A DNA stretch of 64,000 bases from assembly GCF_042433085.1 (NCBI RefSeq), contig NZ_JBHLWA010000049.1:184299-248298 (forward strand). The letters are read 5' to 3'. Made by a program: the position numbers and the translations under genes. Shown here in pieces: positions 23,629 to 38,600 of the stretch. The stretch's first letter is position 1. Each line of letters opens with the position of its first letter. The stretch comes from Gallibacterium melopsittaci (lineage in GTDB: Bacteria; Pseudomonadota; Gammaproteobacteria; Enterobacterales; Pasteurellaceae). The notes under the pieces are model-generated. The model was given only the letters and a program-made list of their open reading frames with translations, was not told the DNA's origin and did no database searches.

Positions 23629-26600
23629 TTATTCAACAACAATTTCATCTTCATCAGCCGATTTAATTGTCGTAACTACTCTATTTTCAATCATCATTTC
23701 CCAAGGATAACGATAGAAATCTTGATGATAATTACCCACCATATTTTTACCAAATGGTACATCGAAATCATCAAACGCAGTCTTATAACTCATCCAGTCT
23801 GTCAATGGAATGCGTTGTGAATAAACATAATAATTATCGCCTAAATCAAGCAAGTTGCCTTTACTAAATTGAACTCTACTATAAGCAAAATTCATACTTG
23901 CCCAACGACCATCATTATAGTCAGAACGCCAAATCCGTAATGCATTTCTTGGATTATTAATATTTGTATCAATCCAATAATAGTTATTATATCCTTGTGT
24001 AATCTGTGGATTAAAGCCGTAGACTTTTGAAGTTGTTACTCCATTACTGAATACCGCCTGATCTAATACATAGAGTTTAGGTAAAGTGAACGGTTCTGCA
24101 TTCGCTTTAATATATCCTGTATTAGTCCATAATCTGCTTATTACAACTCCATTACCTTGATTTGGCACAATATTACGGATTGTAAAGTCATTTATTGCAC
24201 GATCTGCTGTTGCACCATCTGGCGTAATAACAAGATTAGCTTTTACTAATGGTCGTTGAGTAATGTTATCAATGGATACATTTTGTGCTTTTGTGTTTAA
24301 GATTCGGCCAATTTCCATATTACGAATTAACATCGCTTTTTCTGGATTTGCTAATGACCATTCCATCACATCACCATTTGCATATTCAAAATATGCATTA
24401 CCATCTTGTAATGTAACCTTATTGATACCTGCAGCATCAGCTTTATACAAACTGATATCGCCTCTACCAAGGTGTTCAATTGTAATATTACCTTGTTCTG
24501 CTTTCAAGAATGCACGATCGCCATTTTCCTCACGATGACTATCTTTAATATCACCTACACCAGTTAAACGAAGTGTAATATCACCTGTCTTAGCAGTTGC
24601 GTGAATATCTTCTGTTGTCGGATTATTGCCAGCAAAGAGAATATTGCCGTTGTGTGCATTAATTGCAATATCTTTATCAGCATCAATATCCTGACGAAGA
24701 ATGACAGAACCTGTATTTTGTGCATTGGCCGCAATACTACGTTTTGAGCGAACTTTACCATTAAAGATAATGTCACCTTGTTTAATGGTATCAGCAAGAA
24801 TATCTTGATCCGCCACAACATTACCTTCAAACTCAATGTCACCATCTATTGCAGTACGAGCTGTCACATCATTTTCCGCTGTTACATCACCTTGCATATG
24901 AATGTCGCCTGTTTGTGAAGCAGTTGCCACATTATGTCCTGCATCAACACTACCACCAACATCAATATTACCGCTATTAGTTGTTAAACGAACATCTTGT
25001 AATTCGGCAGTAATATCATTACCTGAAGTAATCGCCCCCTCACCAGTAGATTCTGCGATAACATTACGTTTTGCACGAACTTTACCTTTTAAGGAAATAT
25101 TTCCATTAACGGTATTTGCCATAATGTTGTTAGCCGCCGTTACAGCACCAGTAACACCAATATCACCATCTTTGGTTGCTGCATTCACATCGTGACCAGC
25201 TTCTGCATTACCAGTTACCGTAATTGGTCCAGTGACGGTCTTCGCAGTGATGTCGTGATCTGCAGTTGCATTACCTTCCACATTGATTGCGCCAGTCTCG
25301 GTCTTCGCTGCAATATCTTGAGCCGCTTTTGCATTACCATTCACTGCAATCGCACCAGCTTTTGTAGTTAAAGCAATATTGTTATTGATTGCAGTCACAT
25401 CTTTTTCAATCGTGATATCACCTTTTTCTGTCGTGGTCGCGATCACGTCATTTGTCGCTGTGACTGTACCACCAAAGGTAATTGCTCCATCTTTCGATTC
25501 TGCGTTCACATCGTGACCAGCTTCTGCATTACCAGTTACCGTAATTGGTCCAGTGACGGTCTTCGCAGTGATGTCGTGATCTGCAGTTGCATTACCTTCC
25601 ACATTGATTGCGCCAGTGACGGTCTTCGCAACAATGTCATTACCAGCATCAGCATTACCTTTGACGGTAATCGCACCTTCTTTTGTGGTTAATACAATAT
25701 TGCGATTCGTTGCAGTCACATCTTTAGCAAGCGTAATGTCACCTTTTTCTATCGTGGTCGCTATCACGTCATTTGTCGCTGTGACTGAACCATTAAAGCT
25801 AATTGCACCATCTTTCGATTCAGCCTTCACATCGTGACCAGCTTGTGCATTACCAGTTACCGTAATTGCTCCAATTTCAGTCTTCGCAGTGATATCACGT
25901 CCAGCATCTGCATTACCTTCTACATTAATTGCACCAGTCTCAGTCTTCGCTGCAATATCTTGACCTGCTTTTGCATTACCATTCACTGCAATCGCACCAG
26001 CTTTTGTAGTTAATACAACATTATGATTGGTTGCAGTCACATCTTTAGCAAGCGTAATGTTACCGTTTTCTGTTGTGGTTGTAGTTGTGGTTGCGATCAC
26101 GTCATTTTTCGCTGTGACTGTACCACCAAAGGTAATTGCTCCATCTTTCGATTCTGCGTTCACATCGTGACCAGCTTCTGCATTACCAGTTACCGTAATT
26201 GCTCCAGTTTCAGTATTCGCTGTGATGTCGTGATCTGCAGTTGCATTACCTTCTACATTGATTGCGCCGGTGACGGTCTTCGCAACAATGTCATTACCAG
26301 CATCAGCATTACCTTTGATGGTAATCGCACCTTCTTTAGTGGTTAATGCAATATTGCGATTAGTTGCGGTCACATCTTTTTCAAGCGTAATATTGCCTTT
26401 TTCTGTCGTTGCAGCAATTACATCATTTTCTGCCGTAACTGTACCTTTAAAGGCAATTGCTCCGTTTTTCGACTCTGCATTTACATCGTGACCAGCTTGT
26501 GCATTACCAGTAACGGTAATTGCTCCAGTTTCAGTCTTCGCTGTGATGTCGTGATCTGCAGTTGCATTACCTTCCACATTGATTGCGCCAGTGATGGTCT

Positions 26601-29600
26601 TCGCTGCAATATCTTGCCCCGCTTTCGCATTGCCTTTCACTACAATCGCACCAGTTGTTGTAGTTAAAGCAATATTGTTATTGGTTGCAATCACATCACC
26701 ACCTAAAGTAATGGTACCTGTTTGTGTATTTGCAGTTACAGATTGACCAGCAGTCACTGCACCCGTTGTAGAAATATCACCTTGACCATCAACGGTTAAC
26801 ACAACATTTTCTTTTTCTGCTGTGACTGCACCGCCAACAGTAATATCACCTGCTCCAGTACGAGCAGTTACAGATGTACCACCTGTGACATTACCGCCAA
26901 GATTAATAATTCCACCTGCAGTTTCAGCGACAACTGAGGTTCCACCAGTAATTTCACCCGTTGTAGAAATGTCACCTTGACCATCAACGGTTAACGCAAC
27001 ATTTTCTTTTTCAGCGGTGACTGCACCACCAACAGTAATATTACCTGCCTCTGTATGAGCAGTTACAGATGTACCGCCTGTGACTGCACCACCTAATTTG
27101 ATAATACCTGTACCCTTATTTGTCACGTCAACATATGTGCCAGCATTAATCGTACCTGTATTTTCAATACCGTTAATTGCTGTCATTGTTACACTTTGAT
27201 TTTCAGAACGGATGTTATCACTATTATTAATTGCTCCCTTACTATCAAGAGAAACTTTGTCTTGTGCATCAATAGCAGCTGAACTTGTAATATTGTTAGC
27301 AGCAATAAGGATAATACGTCCCTCACGTCCAGTAGTGATACCTCCTCCGCTATTCTTCACTGTGTTCGCAATTAAATCCTTATCTACAACAATCTCACCT
27401 GTCTTATTCTCAATAACGATATTACCCATCACAGGTTTAGCAATCGATGCTTTGAAAGTATCTGCACTCGTAATCACATTGATACTACCGTTAAAGTGTT
27501 CACCTTTGTCATACACATTCGCAATGAGATTGTTAATAAAGTGTTTACCTTTATTGAATTCAATACCATCAGCACTTACTGCCTCGACAGTTTCTGTTGT
27601 GATCTTCGCATTTGCTTTATCGGTAATACCTGCTTTTTTAGAGGTTAATGCTAAAGAAGTTTCTGCATTGACATTACCTACAATAACAATCGCTTTTTCT
27701 GCGGTTAATGCTGCCTTCTTAACCTTAATGGTCTTGATATTTTCGTTAGCATCTTTCTCATCACCAACTTGTAGATCTCCCTTACTCTCTGCTGATAAAT
27801 TCTCCGCAGTAATGTTGCCTAAATATAAAGAACCATCTGCTTGTTTACCTAAAACACCGAGTAAATAAACATTATTAGCCCCTTCAATATTGATAGGCGA
27901 TTCTTTATTGGCGAGTACACGCAATGCGGTATCTGGTGTACCCACATCAGTATGATCGACCTTGATAAATAACCCTTCTTTCGCATTGATATAACCAATC
28001 GCATCCTCGCCAGCTTCAGAACGAACACCGCTCCAGCTATCAATTACAAATTGATTTTCTAATACGGCAGAACGGAAAGTTAATGGGTTACTACCTATAT
28101 GCTTAATATAAGCATTTAAACCACGTACAGCCTCTACCATATCAGAGATATTCACCACCATCGGTTTTTCTTTAGTTGCAACATCTCCTTTTCCAGCTTC
28201 AATTAAGAGTGTTTTTGCAGTAAGGTTTGTTGTATCTGGGTTGTTAGCAACATTTTTCACACCAGTCTTACCAAGAATACGGATATCACCCTGACCTGCA
28301 TCAATAGTATTAATACCTAAAACATTATTATTTCCGTTTTCGCTCTTAGGACGAGCAGCAATATAGGTATGAGCCGTATCCACATTACGTGCAAAAGTGA
28401 TACTTCCTAACTCTTCCGTAGTCGTTCCGTCACTATTCTGAGTAGTTTTCGTGGTCGTATAGATACCTAATGGCAATTTACTATGAAGCTCATATGCGAT
28501 AACTCTAGTTTTTACCTTATCTTCTAGCTGTCCTGTCTTTTGATTTAGCTCTTTGACTGTATATTTCTCTGTAATAACATTAACATCAGAAACCTCGGCA
28601 TTAGCCAATAAGCTCATTTGTGTAAAACGATCTGGATTTTCTGGATTGACTAAATCCGCCACATTGATCCGTACCACATCGTTATCATCCAAGTGTTGAC
28701 CAATACCACCACCTGACAAGACAATGTTATGCCCGACGATATTCGCTTGTTTCGCTTGTGTATCAGAAGAAGTATTACCATCTTGCTTGTTATACATCGC
28801 ATCACTGATCGCATTAAGCAACATATCCTTAGTCCATTTGTATTCAGGGTTATCTGTTGCTGCTTTTAAGTCTAAATATTCTTTTGACTGATGAAGTGCA
28901 TTGATAAAGGTTGCTGTTACATTATCAGCTTCAGCAACATTAGCAGATTTCGCTTGTGTTAATAGATCACTTAATTTGACATTACTATCACTCAATACAT
29001 CTGTTAAACGATTAGAAAGTGTCTCGTAGCTATTCCATAACTGATACGCTGCATTGATATTCGCATTTTCTGCCGCAGCATCACCTTCTGTTGTAAGTGC
29101 TGTTAACGCATCACCACGACGTAAACCATATTGACGAATATCATCTGCTGAAATTGCTTCATTAACATCAATTGTGGTTGAAGTCTTTTCTGCTTTTGCT
29201 TGATTAATGCGTGCAGTCAAGAGTGCTCCCAAACCACTATTATCATCACCACTAACAGCAGCACCAACTATATCTTGATAAAGATCAACTTTCGCTTTTT
29301 GGAGTTTATCGTCATTTAAGCCATCTGTAATACGATTGCGATAAAAAGAATCCAAATCATTTTTTGCCGCTTTGCGTTGTGTCTCATCAGAAATATTCTT
29401 GATCGCAGCTTGACGAGCTGTATAAAGTATATCAACAAGTTTAACTGCTTCTTTCTCAAACAAGACATTTAACTCATCTTGTTTCGCTGCAAGTTTGTCT
29501 TCCCACGCCTTACGAGCCTGCTCAGAATCCAATAGAACTGCCTGTTGAGCAGCACTTTTTGCACGAGCTTTGAGTTCTTTAAGCTCTTGATTATAAGATT

Positions 29601-32600
29601 TTTTCACTGCATCTGTAGCATCTTCTGCTGGGGCATTTGCTTCAAGTGTTTGTACTTTCGTCGCTAAATCTTTCGCTAACTGACGAGCTTCTTCAATACG
29701 AGAATTTAAGCTCACATATTGCGTAAAGCTATCTTCCATACTTTGGGTATAACGAGCAAAATCTTGTTCGAGTTTCTCTTTATACGCACCTTTGTATGTC
29801 CAGACTGGTTGACCATTTTCATCAACATTACTACCTTGACGAATACCTTCAATTAAACCAGCATCAATCCAGCGTTTAATCAATACTTCTGTCGGGAGAT
29901 TATTTTGTACAACCTTACTTGATAACGCATCTACAAAACGTCCTTTTGGTGCATCTAGCACAATATTACCATTTGCTATTATCGTGCCAATACGCATATC
30001 ACCACTAATCTGTTTTAAGTAGATATTATCTTTCGCATTTGCATTAATACTTGCTGCTTGTGGATTATCAGATGCAGCTTGTTGTCCTGCTTCAATATTA
30101 AGAAGATTATCGGCTGTACCAATAGAACCATTGCGACTGATTAAATCAATACGTTGTCCTTTCACTTTTGCATCACTTTCTGCGGTAATAGAGCCATCCG
30201 CACTAAGCGATACAATGCTGCCACGACTTGCATTGGTAGTGTTATAGCTCATTCCTGAAGACTCTAGATTTTTAATTTTCACATTACCATAGTAAGGGGT
30301 ATTATCACCTCGACGGAAAGCTTTTTGTACATCAACATCAATTCCACCAGAATTTGTTTTCAAATCTAAGGTAACAGTATCATCACGCATTGATCCTTTT
30401 AAGACAGAAGCCGCTTGTACCTTAATATTTTGAATACCTTTATCTGCGATAATCTTAATATTATTGGCAGTAATCTTCGTACCAGCACTTTGTTCTACTA
30501 ATCCTTTAGCTGCATTAATATTGAGAGTCGCTGCATTACCTGCATCGTTCTTAATATCGCCACCTAAATAAACAAGACTGCTCTTATCACTATTGATAGT
30601 GATAGAACCATTTGTTTCACCAATAAAACTAACTGGAATAGGTTTATCCGCCTTCACAGAATAGAAATAGGTTTCACGTGATCCTGTTGTCGTTTTCCAA
30701 CGCCAATAAACATCTTTATAGAAGCCAAATAAACCATGACGATGTGTCCATGTATCATCATTCGGATCTGTTCGGCTTGAACTAAGTAATACGCTACTCG
30801 CATCTAATTGAACATTTGCTGCATTCGGATCTTTTGCCAAAAATACGCCTTCAGGTAACTTAGAATCTGTATTATTACCAACTGGTGATTCTGATACAAT
30901 CTCCTTGCTATTTTCTAGCGTTGCTAAACTATCTAATGTATATGCTCCCCACCATGAAAGCTCTTTCTTATATACATAAATATTACTGGTTGTTCTATCA
31001 ATACCTTCTGTCCAGTAATAGCGGATATCTTTACTAATCGGCGTATAATTAATCGCCTCATTCACTTTCGTAGATGAAGTAATCTTTCCGCTCTTATCTA
31101 CGTTTTCAAGATAAGTGCCAGTTTCACTCTTACGATAACGAATAGATTGCGATTTTTTCGCTTCTACATCTACATCCGTAATTTCTAGAATACCTTCCCG
31201 TTGGTTATTTTGAATTCGACCAAGTTCGAGTGTTTTATTCGTGTCATTAGTAATCGTGATTTTTGCTCCACCACTAGCAACACGAATTTCACCACCACCT
31301 GTATTGAGAATCTGACCACTGAGATGGATCTGACCACCCTTAACATCAATATCACTGATAGTAATTTTACGTTGGTTCTCTGGTGCATCTTTATTATAGT
31401 AAGCTTGTACTTCATAGACGTATTTTGTCTTACCACCGCCTAAGTCAATTAATCTAGCTCGATTACCATCATTGATCTTATATAGTCCAGGTGTCGTTGA
31501 TGCAGACGCATTACGTAATTTCTCATCATTCACAGAAACAACATACTCATCAAAGCCACTCTGTACTAAACCATTAAGATTCAACATCGCCGCAGAAAGA
31601 TAAATTTCACCACCTGCGATAGTTGAGCCACTAGCACCTAAATCTTCAAGTGCTTTTTGTTGTAACGCTGCTGTCGCTTTCCAATCCACTGACTTACTGT
31701 TATTGAGTTGTTCTGTAGCCAGTTGAATATCAGCATCTAATTTTCGATTAATCTCATCTTTTTGTGCTGCTAACTTCTCTTTAAGCGATTTAATAGCCAC
31801 AATAGCATTGTTAATCTGTGCAATTTTAGCATTCTTTCTCTCTATACTCTGATTCCAAAGATTTCGTGCTCCTAGGGCAGTTTGTACATTCGTAGTAATC
31901 AACATAGCAATGCCTAGTGGCACAGAACCATCCGCACTATATAATCGCGTCATAATATTCTCTAAAGACAATATCTCATTAAATGAAAGAATATTATTTA
32001 TTTCATTTTTTAGATTGTTATTTGAACCTGCAAATGACAATGCTGAATTTTTGTGCATATCGAAATTTCGTTGATACATCTGAATATCTGTATCGTCCTG
32101 CATTACAGAATCTGTTGCAAATTTGTTTATCGCTAGATCCAGTTTGGCTACTTGATCGACTAAATAGCGTTGGCTCTCGATAATCGCTTCTGCTGTCTTA
32201 AAGCGTGTAAAATCATCTTGACTGTTGAGATTAGTTTTCAATGTTTCGGCAAATTGTTTTGCATTTGCCACAGCATCTGCATTTGCATATTGTGTAAAGA
32301 AGTTAAATAATACATTTTGGCTTATAAGCTTATTATCACCTAGATAAAAACTAGCATCTAATGCACCTGGTTGGCTAAGTTGAGTTGTACTATTATCTGG
32401 ATTAATCACGCGAGAAAGCGGCAACGCAGAAAGACTTGCTAATAGATTTAACTGTGTCTGTGGATTAGACCAGCTTCGCTTAATAGCTTGTTGTATTTCT
32501 GATGAAGAGATAACATACTTTTTCCCAAATCCTAATGGCAGCTTAGCCATTAGAATACTCTTCTGATACCTTGCTTTAAAGTTATTATCAAGAGAAGAAA

Positions 32601-35600
32601 TGATGCTTGATCCTATATTCTTAAGGCTAGCCATGTCTAAATCGCCTAATTGCTCTAATTCTATTTGTTTTAGCAAATACTTATATGAATTACTAAAATT
32701 AGAACTCTTAGAAACCTTCATAGCCCACTCAACTAAAGTTGTTGCTTTTGACAGAAAATCATTCGAAGAAAGATTAAATAAATCAAAGGAGAACATTACA
32801 TCTGTATAAGGTTTTGCTTCGTTCTTAATACTATCCCCATATTTATTAATAAAGGCTGCAATTGCCTCATCTGTTACCTTCTTAAGTTCAGGGTTGCTAT
32901 TCGTATTCTGCTTAGCATCGGATTTAACCGCTCCATCACCTTCTTTTCTTGAAATATTAATCTGCTCTTTAAGAGGTTTTACGACATCTGAGTATTGATA
33001 TTCTGGTGTCGCCCCTGCACTAAATAAACCATCAAAATAACTTTGGGCTATTGTGCCTTTTGCTTTGAGATTTACTGATTTACCAGCGACAGAAACACCA
33101 CTGATGAGCAAATCTCCTTGACTGTCAATATTAACATCGCCAAGCGGGTTATCGATATTGCCAATAATTTCGACACTACTGATAGTTGGCATTTTATCTG
33201 TCTGATTATGATTGCTTGCACTCCGAACTTCATATTCAGCATTCTGATGATTATTTATAATAGTAATCCCTGTAGCATTTTGATCTGTAGCAGGGTTTTC
33301 TGACGCCACACCATTAATATAGATAAGACCACCTGAATTACCGATAGCAAGTGATTTCACTCGTAGGTAGTTATTTGAATTATTTGTCACAGAAATACTT
33401 GGACTACTGTTAGCAGTGATATTATTCTGACCAGTCACCGTATCGGTTTCGATATAAGCATTACCGCCACTGACATAGATCGGATTCACTGTTGCGATAT
33501 TCAACATCAACCCAGCATCCTGAGTTCCTTGTTCAGAGAGAATTGGACGAATAGCTCCGCCCTCTGCTTGGACCGCAAAACCACGACTAAGCATTTCCCG
33601 TAAAACACGTTCACGATCTTGTTTATAACCTGTATACGCAATTAAGGCTTTACCTGAATCAGGCGGTACACCACCATAAGCAGCGATGAGCTTATCTAAC
33701 TCTTTAAGTTGGTCATATAACGTTGTAGCGTAGTTTTCTTTACTAAAAGTAACATACTTTCTCGCTTTCTCCGCCTCTAATGGCTTACCATTAATCGTCA
33801 CTGTTGCGGTATATGGCTTCGCTATATTATCAATGAATTCATAAGCTGTATCAGGTAATTGTAATCCTGTAATATTGATATTGACATTATTGCCATCTCC
33901 TGCAACGAGCTTGCCTGATTTAATAGTTACCGTATTATTTGGTTTACGATCCGCAAAATTTACCTTACCTTCGGCATTACCTAGATAATCACGTTGTTCA
34001 TCCTTACCACCATCAACCCAGCGATAGGTTGAAGTGGCTTTCTTGATGGAAGTATCACCGCCTTTGGCATAGAAGTAGATATCTCGTGATGCTTTCGCTC
34101 CTTCTGTTCCTAAACTAAGCTCAACATTGTTATTTTCGTTGATATTTAGGTTGATGCTAGGTGATGTACTGACTGGAATAGCTGTGTAGTTATACGCCAT
34201 CGCACCTAAATCCATTGTAAGCGAAGAACCACGACCCGCATCAAAGTATAAATCACCGCTACTCTTAACATTACCGTTAATATTAATCTTATTGGTACGA
34301 GTGACTTCATTATTCGATCTAGAACTAATCACTGCACCTAAACCAGCAGGAATTGTTGCATCTGAGAGAGAAGTAAGATTAAGTATATCTTTGCTATTAA
34401 AGACAATGCTATCGTTTAATGTACCCTGATTAATAAATGAAGCTGTTGAGCTACTTGTCTTTGGAGCGATAACATTTTCAATAACCGTTGTGTTGTTAGA
34501 TTTTGCTACTTGAACGCCAAGTACAGAAACAGCTGTTGCCTTAACACGGTTAGTAAGGTTGGCATTAGTCAATGCGTTATAATGTTGCGAACCTTCAGTT
34601 TGAATAACAACACCATTACCCGTATTAATAGCCGTACTTTTACGCACATCTGCCTTACTAATAGGCACACTAACCCCAGCGATAGCAAACACTTCACCCT
34701 CAACAGTATAGTGATATTTCTGACCAGTGAAGATGTCGTTAATCGCATTTAGTGTCACACTACGAGCGTTAATTTTGGTTGAATCATTGATATCAATCTC
34801 GCTCTTACCTTTCATCTCATTTGTTGCAAGGGTGGCACCACCAACCGCTGCGCCAACTTTAGTAGAAGAAGAATGTAGATCTGCAGTATCTTTTTGGTTA
34901 GCTGTAATGGTCAAATCACCTAAGACTGTCCACTCACCAGAAAGCGATGCTTTTGTATTGGTGTTTTGCTCATTTTCTGCTAATGCCGCAACTGGTGAAA
35001 TATCAAGCAAGGCCCCGCCGTCTCCATTAGCAAGACTATCCGCAGTTGAACGCCCTTGAGCTAAAAGAATAAGGTTCTTCACATAGTTGGCGTTATTATT
35101 TACATCTTTTGCCACACCTTTAGCATTCACAGTAATCTTATCTTCAGCAAGCGTTTTACCTGTGCTATTACTGGTCGCAAAGGTAAGTGCTACATTGAGT
35201 GATCCCACATCTACACTACGATTGATATTATTTAAACCTTGTATAGTAAGTGCTGTGCCTGGATTCTCTTCACTAAAGGCACGGTAGAAACCACTTCCGA
35301 TTGTAGTTGTTGTCTTCGTCTTAGTTTCTGCCGAAGCAACATTAACCCCAAACGAAGCATTACCGAGAGAAGCTCCTCGTAAATAAACATTTACATCAGC
35401 AGATTTCGCTTCTTTATCTTCATTAGTCGTTGCATTTTCATCTGCAGAGTGCCCTGTTTCTGCTACAAAACGGAGTGTATCGGCTGTAAATTTATTGTTA
35501 TCTGCTACAGTAAGACTTGTTTCACCTTCTGCATAACCAACTGCACGAGAAACTTGTCCTGAATAGAAACCAGCTGCATCACTACCCGCATTGACATTCA

Positions 35601-38600
35601 CAACAGGAGTGTTGCTTGCTTTAAAGAGCATATTTGCACCAGCAAAGCTATATTTGGATCCCTCAATATTGATGCTAGAAACGCCCTTATCACGAGCTTC
35701 AGCATCAATACCATAGCCACTAACAAAACCAACTGCCCCGCCGATAACATCTGCCGACACAGAATTATCTTTAATCGAACGAATATTTAAATTCGCAGTG
35801 TTCACATGGTGAGTATCCGTACTATTAAAGTGTACGCCGACATTACTATTATTGTTTGCTTTGGCAATGATAGCCCCAACACCAACAGAACCTGCCGCTA
35901 AACCACGTGCAGAAATTGCTGTAACAGAATTATCAAAGGATTGGATTGTAGTATCACCAGTAGAATCAATATTGGTATCGACGATATCAATAAAGACCTT
36001 GCTATTACGATTCACTTCGCCATACGCCGCACCAATAGCTAACGCACCAGCTGAACCTTGATAAAGTCCGAGTGTATCATCTTTATTATCGGTAGCATTA
36101 ACCAATACGTTATTGGCTGTTAAGTTCGCTGATTTTAGCTGTACTTCCGTGCTGTTGCTCTTATTGAGAATACCAATAGAAGCATCAAATGAAGCTCCTC
36201 CAACGCTACCACTACCACCATACATTGATGTATCATTCTTTGATTCTGTTGCAATGATACTTAAAATTTTCGATGCAGTAAGAGTTGTACTATCAACGGT
36301 AACTTTAGTACCTGATACCTCATCTTTCTCGCCTTTCGAGAATTGTTGATCTTTTTCTAGCTTATCGTTAACCTCATCTAAATTTTTATTAATATCTTTA
36401 TAATTAGCATCAGACAGATCAGAGTTAATATTGGTCACCATAATATTGGCACCTGCGGCAATACCACCAGCCGATCCATTGACCACAACTTGTGAAATAT
36501 CCCGTTCATTTTCTGCTTTGAGAGTTAAATTGTCATCACGAGCATTGAGTGTTCCACCTTCGGTATTCACTTTAACTTGATCATTAAAGGTACTCACAGC
36601 AACACTGACCCCTGCACCAACAAGACCACCACCAAGATTACCACCGTGCGTTGAGATAGTGGAGCTATTATGAGCGTTTGCTGCAATGCTACCGCTATTG
36701 ATAGTATTATTATTTAAGGTAATATTGACCTTTTGCTTCATATTGTTGACCATCACTGAACCAGCGACACCAACTCCACCCACACCAGCAGACGCAATAT
36801 CCATTTGCACTTCACTATTATGGTCGGCTTTAATTTCGGTATTGTTTTCACCTTCAAAGGTGTTATCTGAAACATTTGCAGAAACAGTAGAGTTTTGTTT
36901 AAGAACATTAACTGTTAAGCCCTGACCTGTAATTGCACCACCACCAACGGTAGCATTACCTGAATAGATACCATCTTGATGAGTCGCATTAGCTAATAAG
37001 CTACGATAGACTAAATTGAGATGATTGAGATCAATTGTTGTTTGACTGCTAAGTTTATTCACTACAGTATTGGCACTAGTACCTACACCACCAGCCCCTA
37101 TTGCTACAGAGACATCAAAGTTTGATAACGCTTGACGTGCGTCTGCAAGAACAACTATATCATCCGCTTTGCTTTCAGTAGTTGGGCGCGTGTCATTTTC
37201 AAAATAAGCCTTAGTCGTCCGTTCAACCGCATTTGTATCTGCGGTCAAACCAACGGCAGCAACACCACTACCAGCAAGTGTTCCAACAAAGCCAGCTGCA
37301 TTCGTATAATCTGCTGCACGTACATAAATATCTGCAGCTGGATGATCATAATGCCATGTACGGGTAAGTTTTTTAGTTTCTTGATCTTCTGTGATGGTCA
37401 AGAGTTCAAGATCTTTATTAATTGTACTATTGCGGATACCAGCATTCGTTTCACCTTTAATAAGGTTCACATTTACCGTACCAGCAACAGACACACTACC
37501 TGCTACCCCTGCTGTAAAGAGAGATGAAGAAATCGAATGGGTTGCAGAACTATCAACAACCAAACCACTCTTATAGGCAACATTACGATTACGTTTAAGT
37601 AGAGTACCGCTAAATGTATCTTCACTGATCGCAGAACTAATAAAACCTGCATCGTTAATACCATTATTTACTTCAATTAAACTATCTTCTCCTAATGCTG
37701 TAATCGTACTGTTATCCACAGTCGCATTTGATTTACCTGTAATACTGTTGACAATAACACTCGCTCCCACTGCTGCAGAACCACCAGCAGCAATCGCACC
37801 TGCATAATTCTCAATAACATCATCACTTTGTGTAACTACACCAACAGATCCTGTTGCTGTAATATTTGCACCACTAATTGCACTAATCGTATTGTTATTG
37901 ATGATATTGGTACCAAAAGAGCCAGCAACACCTGCTCCTTGTCCTGCGCCGACACCAGCTGCAAATGAGAGAATACCTGCATCTGCATTAGATTTTAAAG
38001 ACAATGAATTAAGATCATATGTACCACCTGTTACGGCAGTTCTAGTGTCCTCATTTATACGATTGACATTGATCGCAATACCTCCCGCAACAGATTCTGC
38101 AGAAACTGCTGCACCGACAGCAAAACCATTAACAGAAGCATTATTTGTCGCTGCTAAAGTGACACTTGCTTTTTTATCCTCACTATTACTACTATCTTTA
38201 TTGGAAATATTACTATACTCTAGTGTTGATTCGACGCTTTTATTTACTATGGTTGCAGAACCAACCCCTTGTAATGCAACTGAACTAGTAGATATTGCAA
38301 CCCCAGCCGCTACCGTAGAAAGTGACGCTCTATCTTCAGCAGTCAAATTAATTAAGGCTTGCGGTCTTGTTGTCACAGTCATCCACTTAAATTGAGCACC
38401 TACTTTTTGTGAAGCTGTTTCATTATTGCTAATAAATCCACCCAAATTATTTATTGCAACAGCGCCACCTAGAGCCAAGCCAGCAGACCCAGTAATTCCA
38501 CCTGCAACAACAACAGATTTTGATGAATCTATTGCATTCGCAGTAATAATGTTTGCATTGTTAATGGTACTACCACTAAATAATACCGTTGTATCATTTG

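Noticed and set aside
23629..24300. Contact-dependent-inhibition toxin at the TpsA C-terminus
   Set aside because: There is no VENN-type motif and no small immunity gene of the usual kind. The C-terminus looks like a structural end, and the following YbjN-like gene is not an obvious immunity protein.
27212..27868. Open frame of 218 codons on the plus strand opposite tpsA
   Set aside because: It mirrors the repetitive codon use of the minus-strand gene, has no ribosome site or family likeness, and is only one of many such shadows under the giant gene.
29100..30320. Two RGD tripeptides (both within RRGD) in the giant exoprotein
   Set aside because: About one RGD is expected by chance in nearly 6,900 residues of this composition, so integrin binding cannot be claimed from sequence.
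37892..38395. Open frame of 167 codons on the plus strand opposite tpsA
   Set aside because: Ala/Pro/Thr-rich translation is what the antisense of Gly/Ala/Val-rich beta-helix codons gives. It has no independent evidence.
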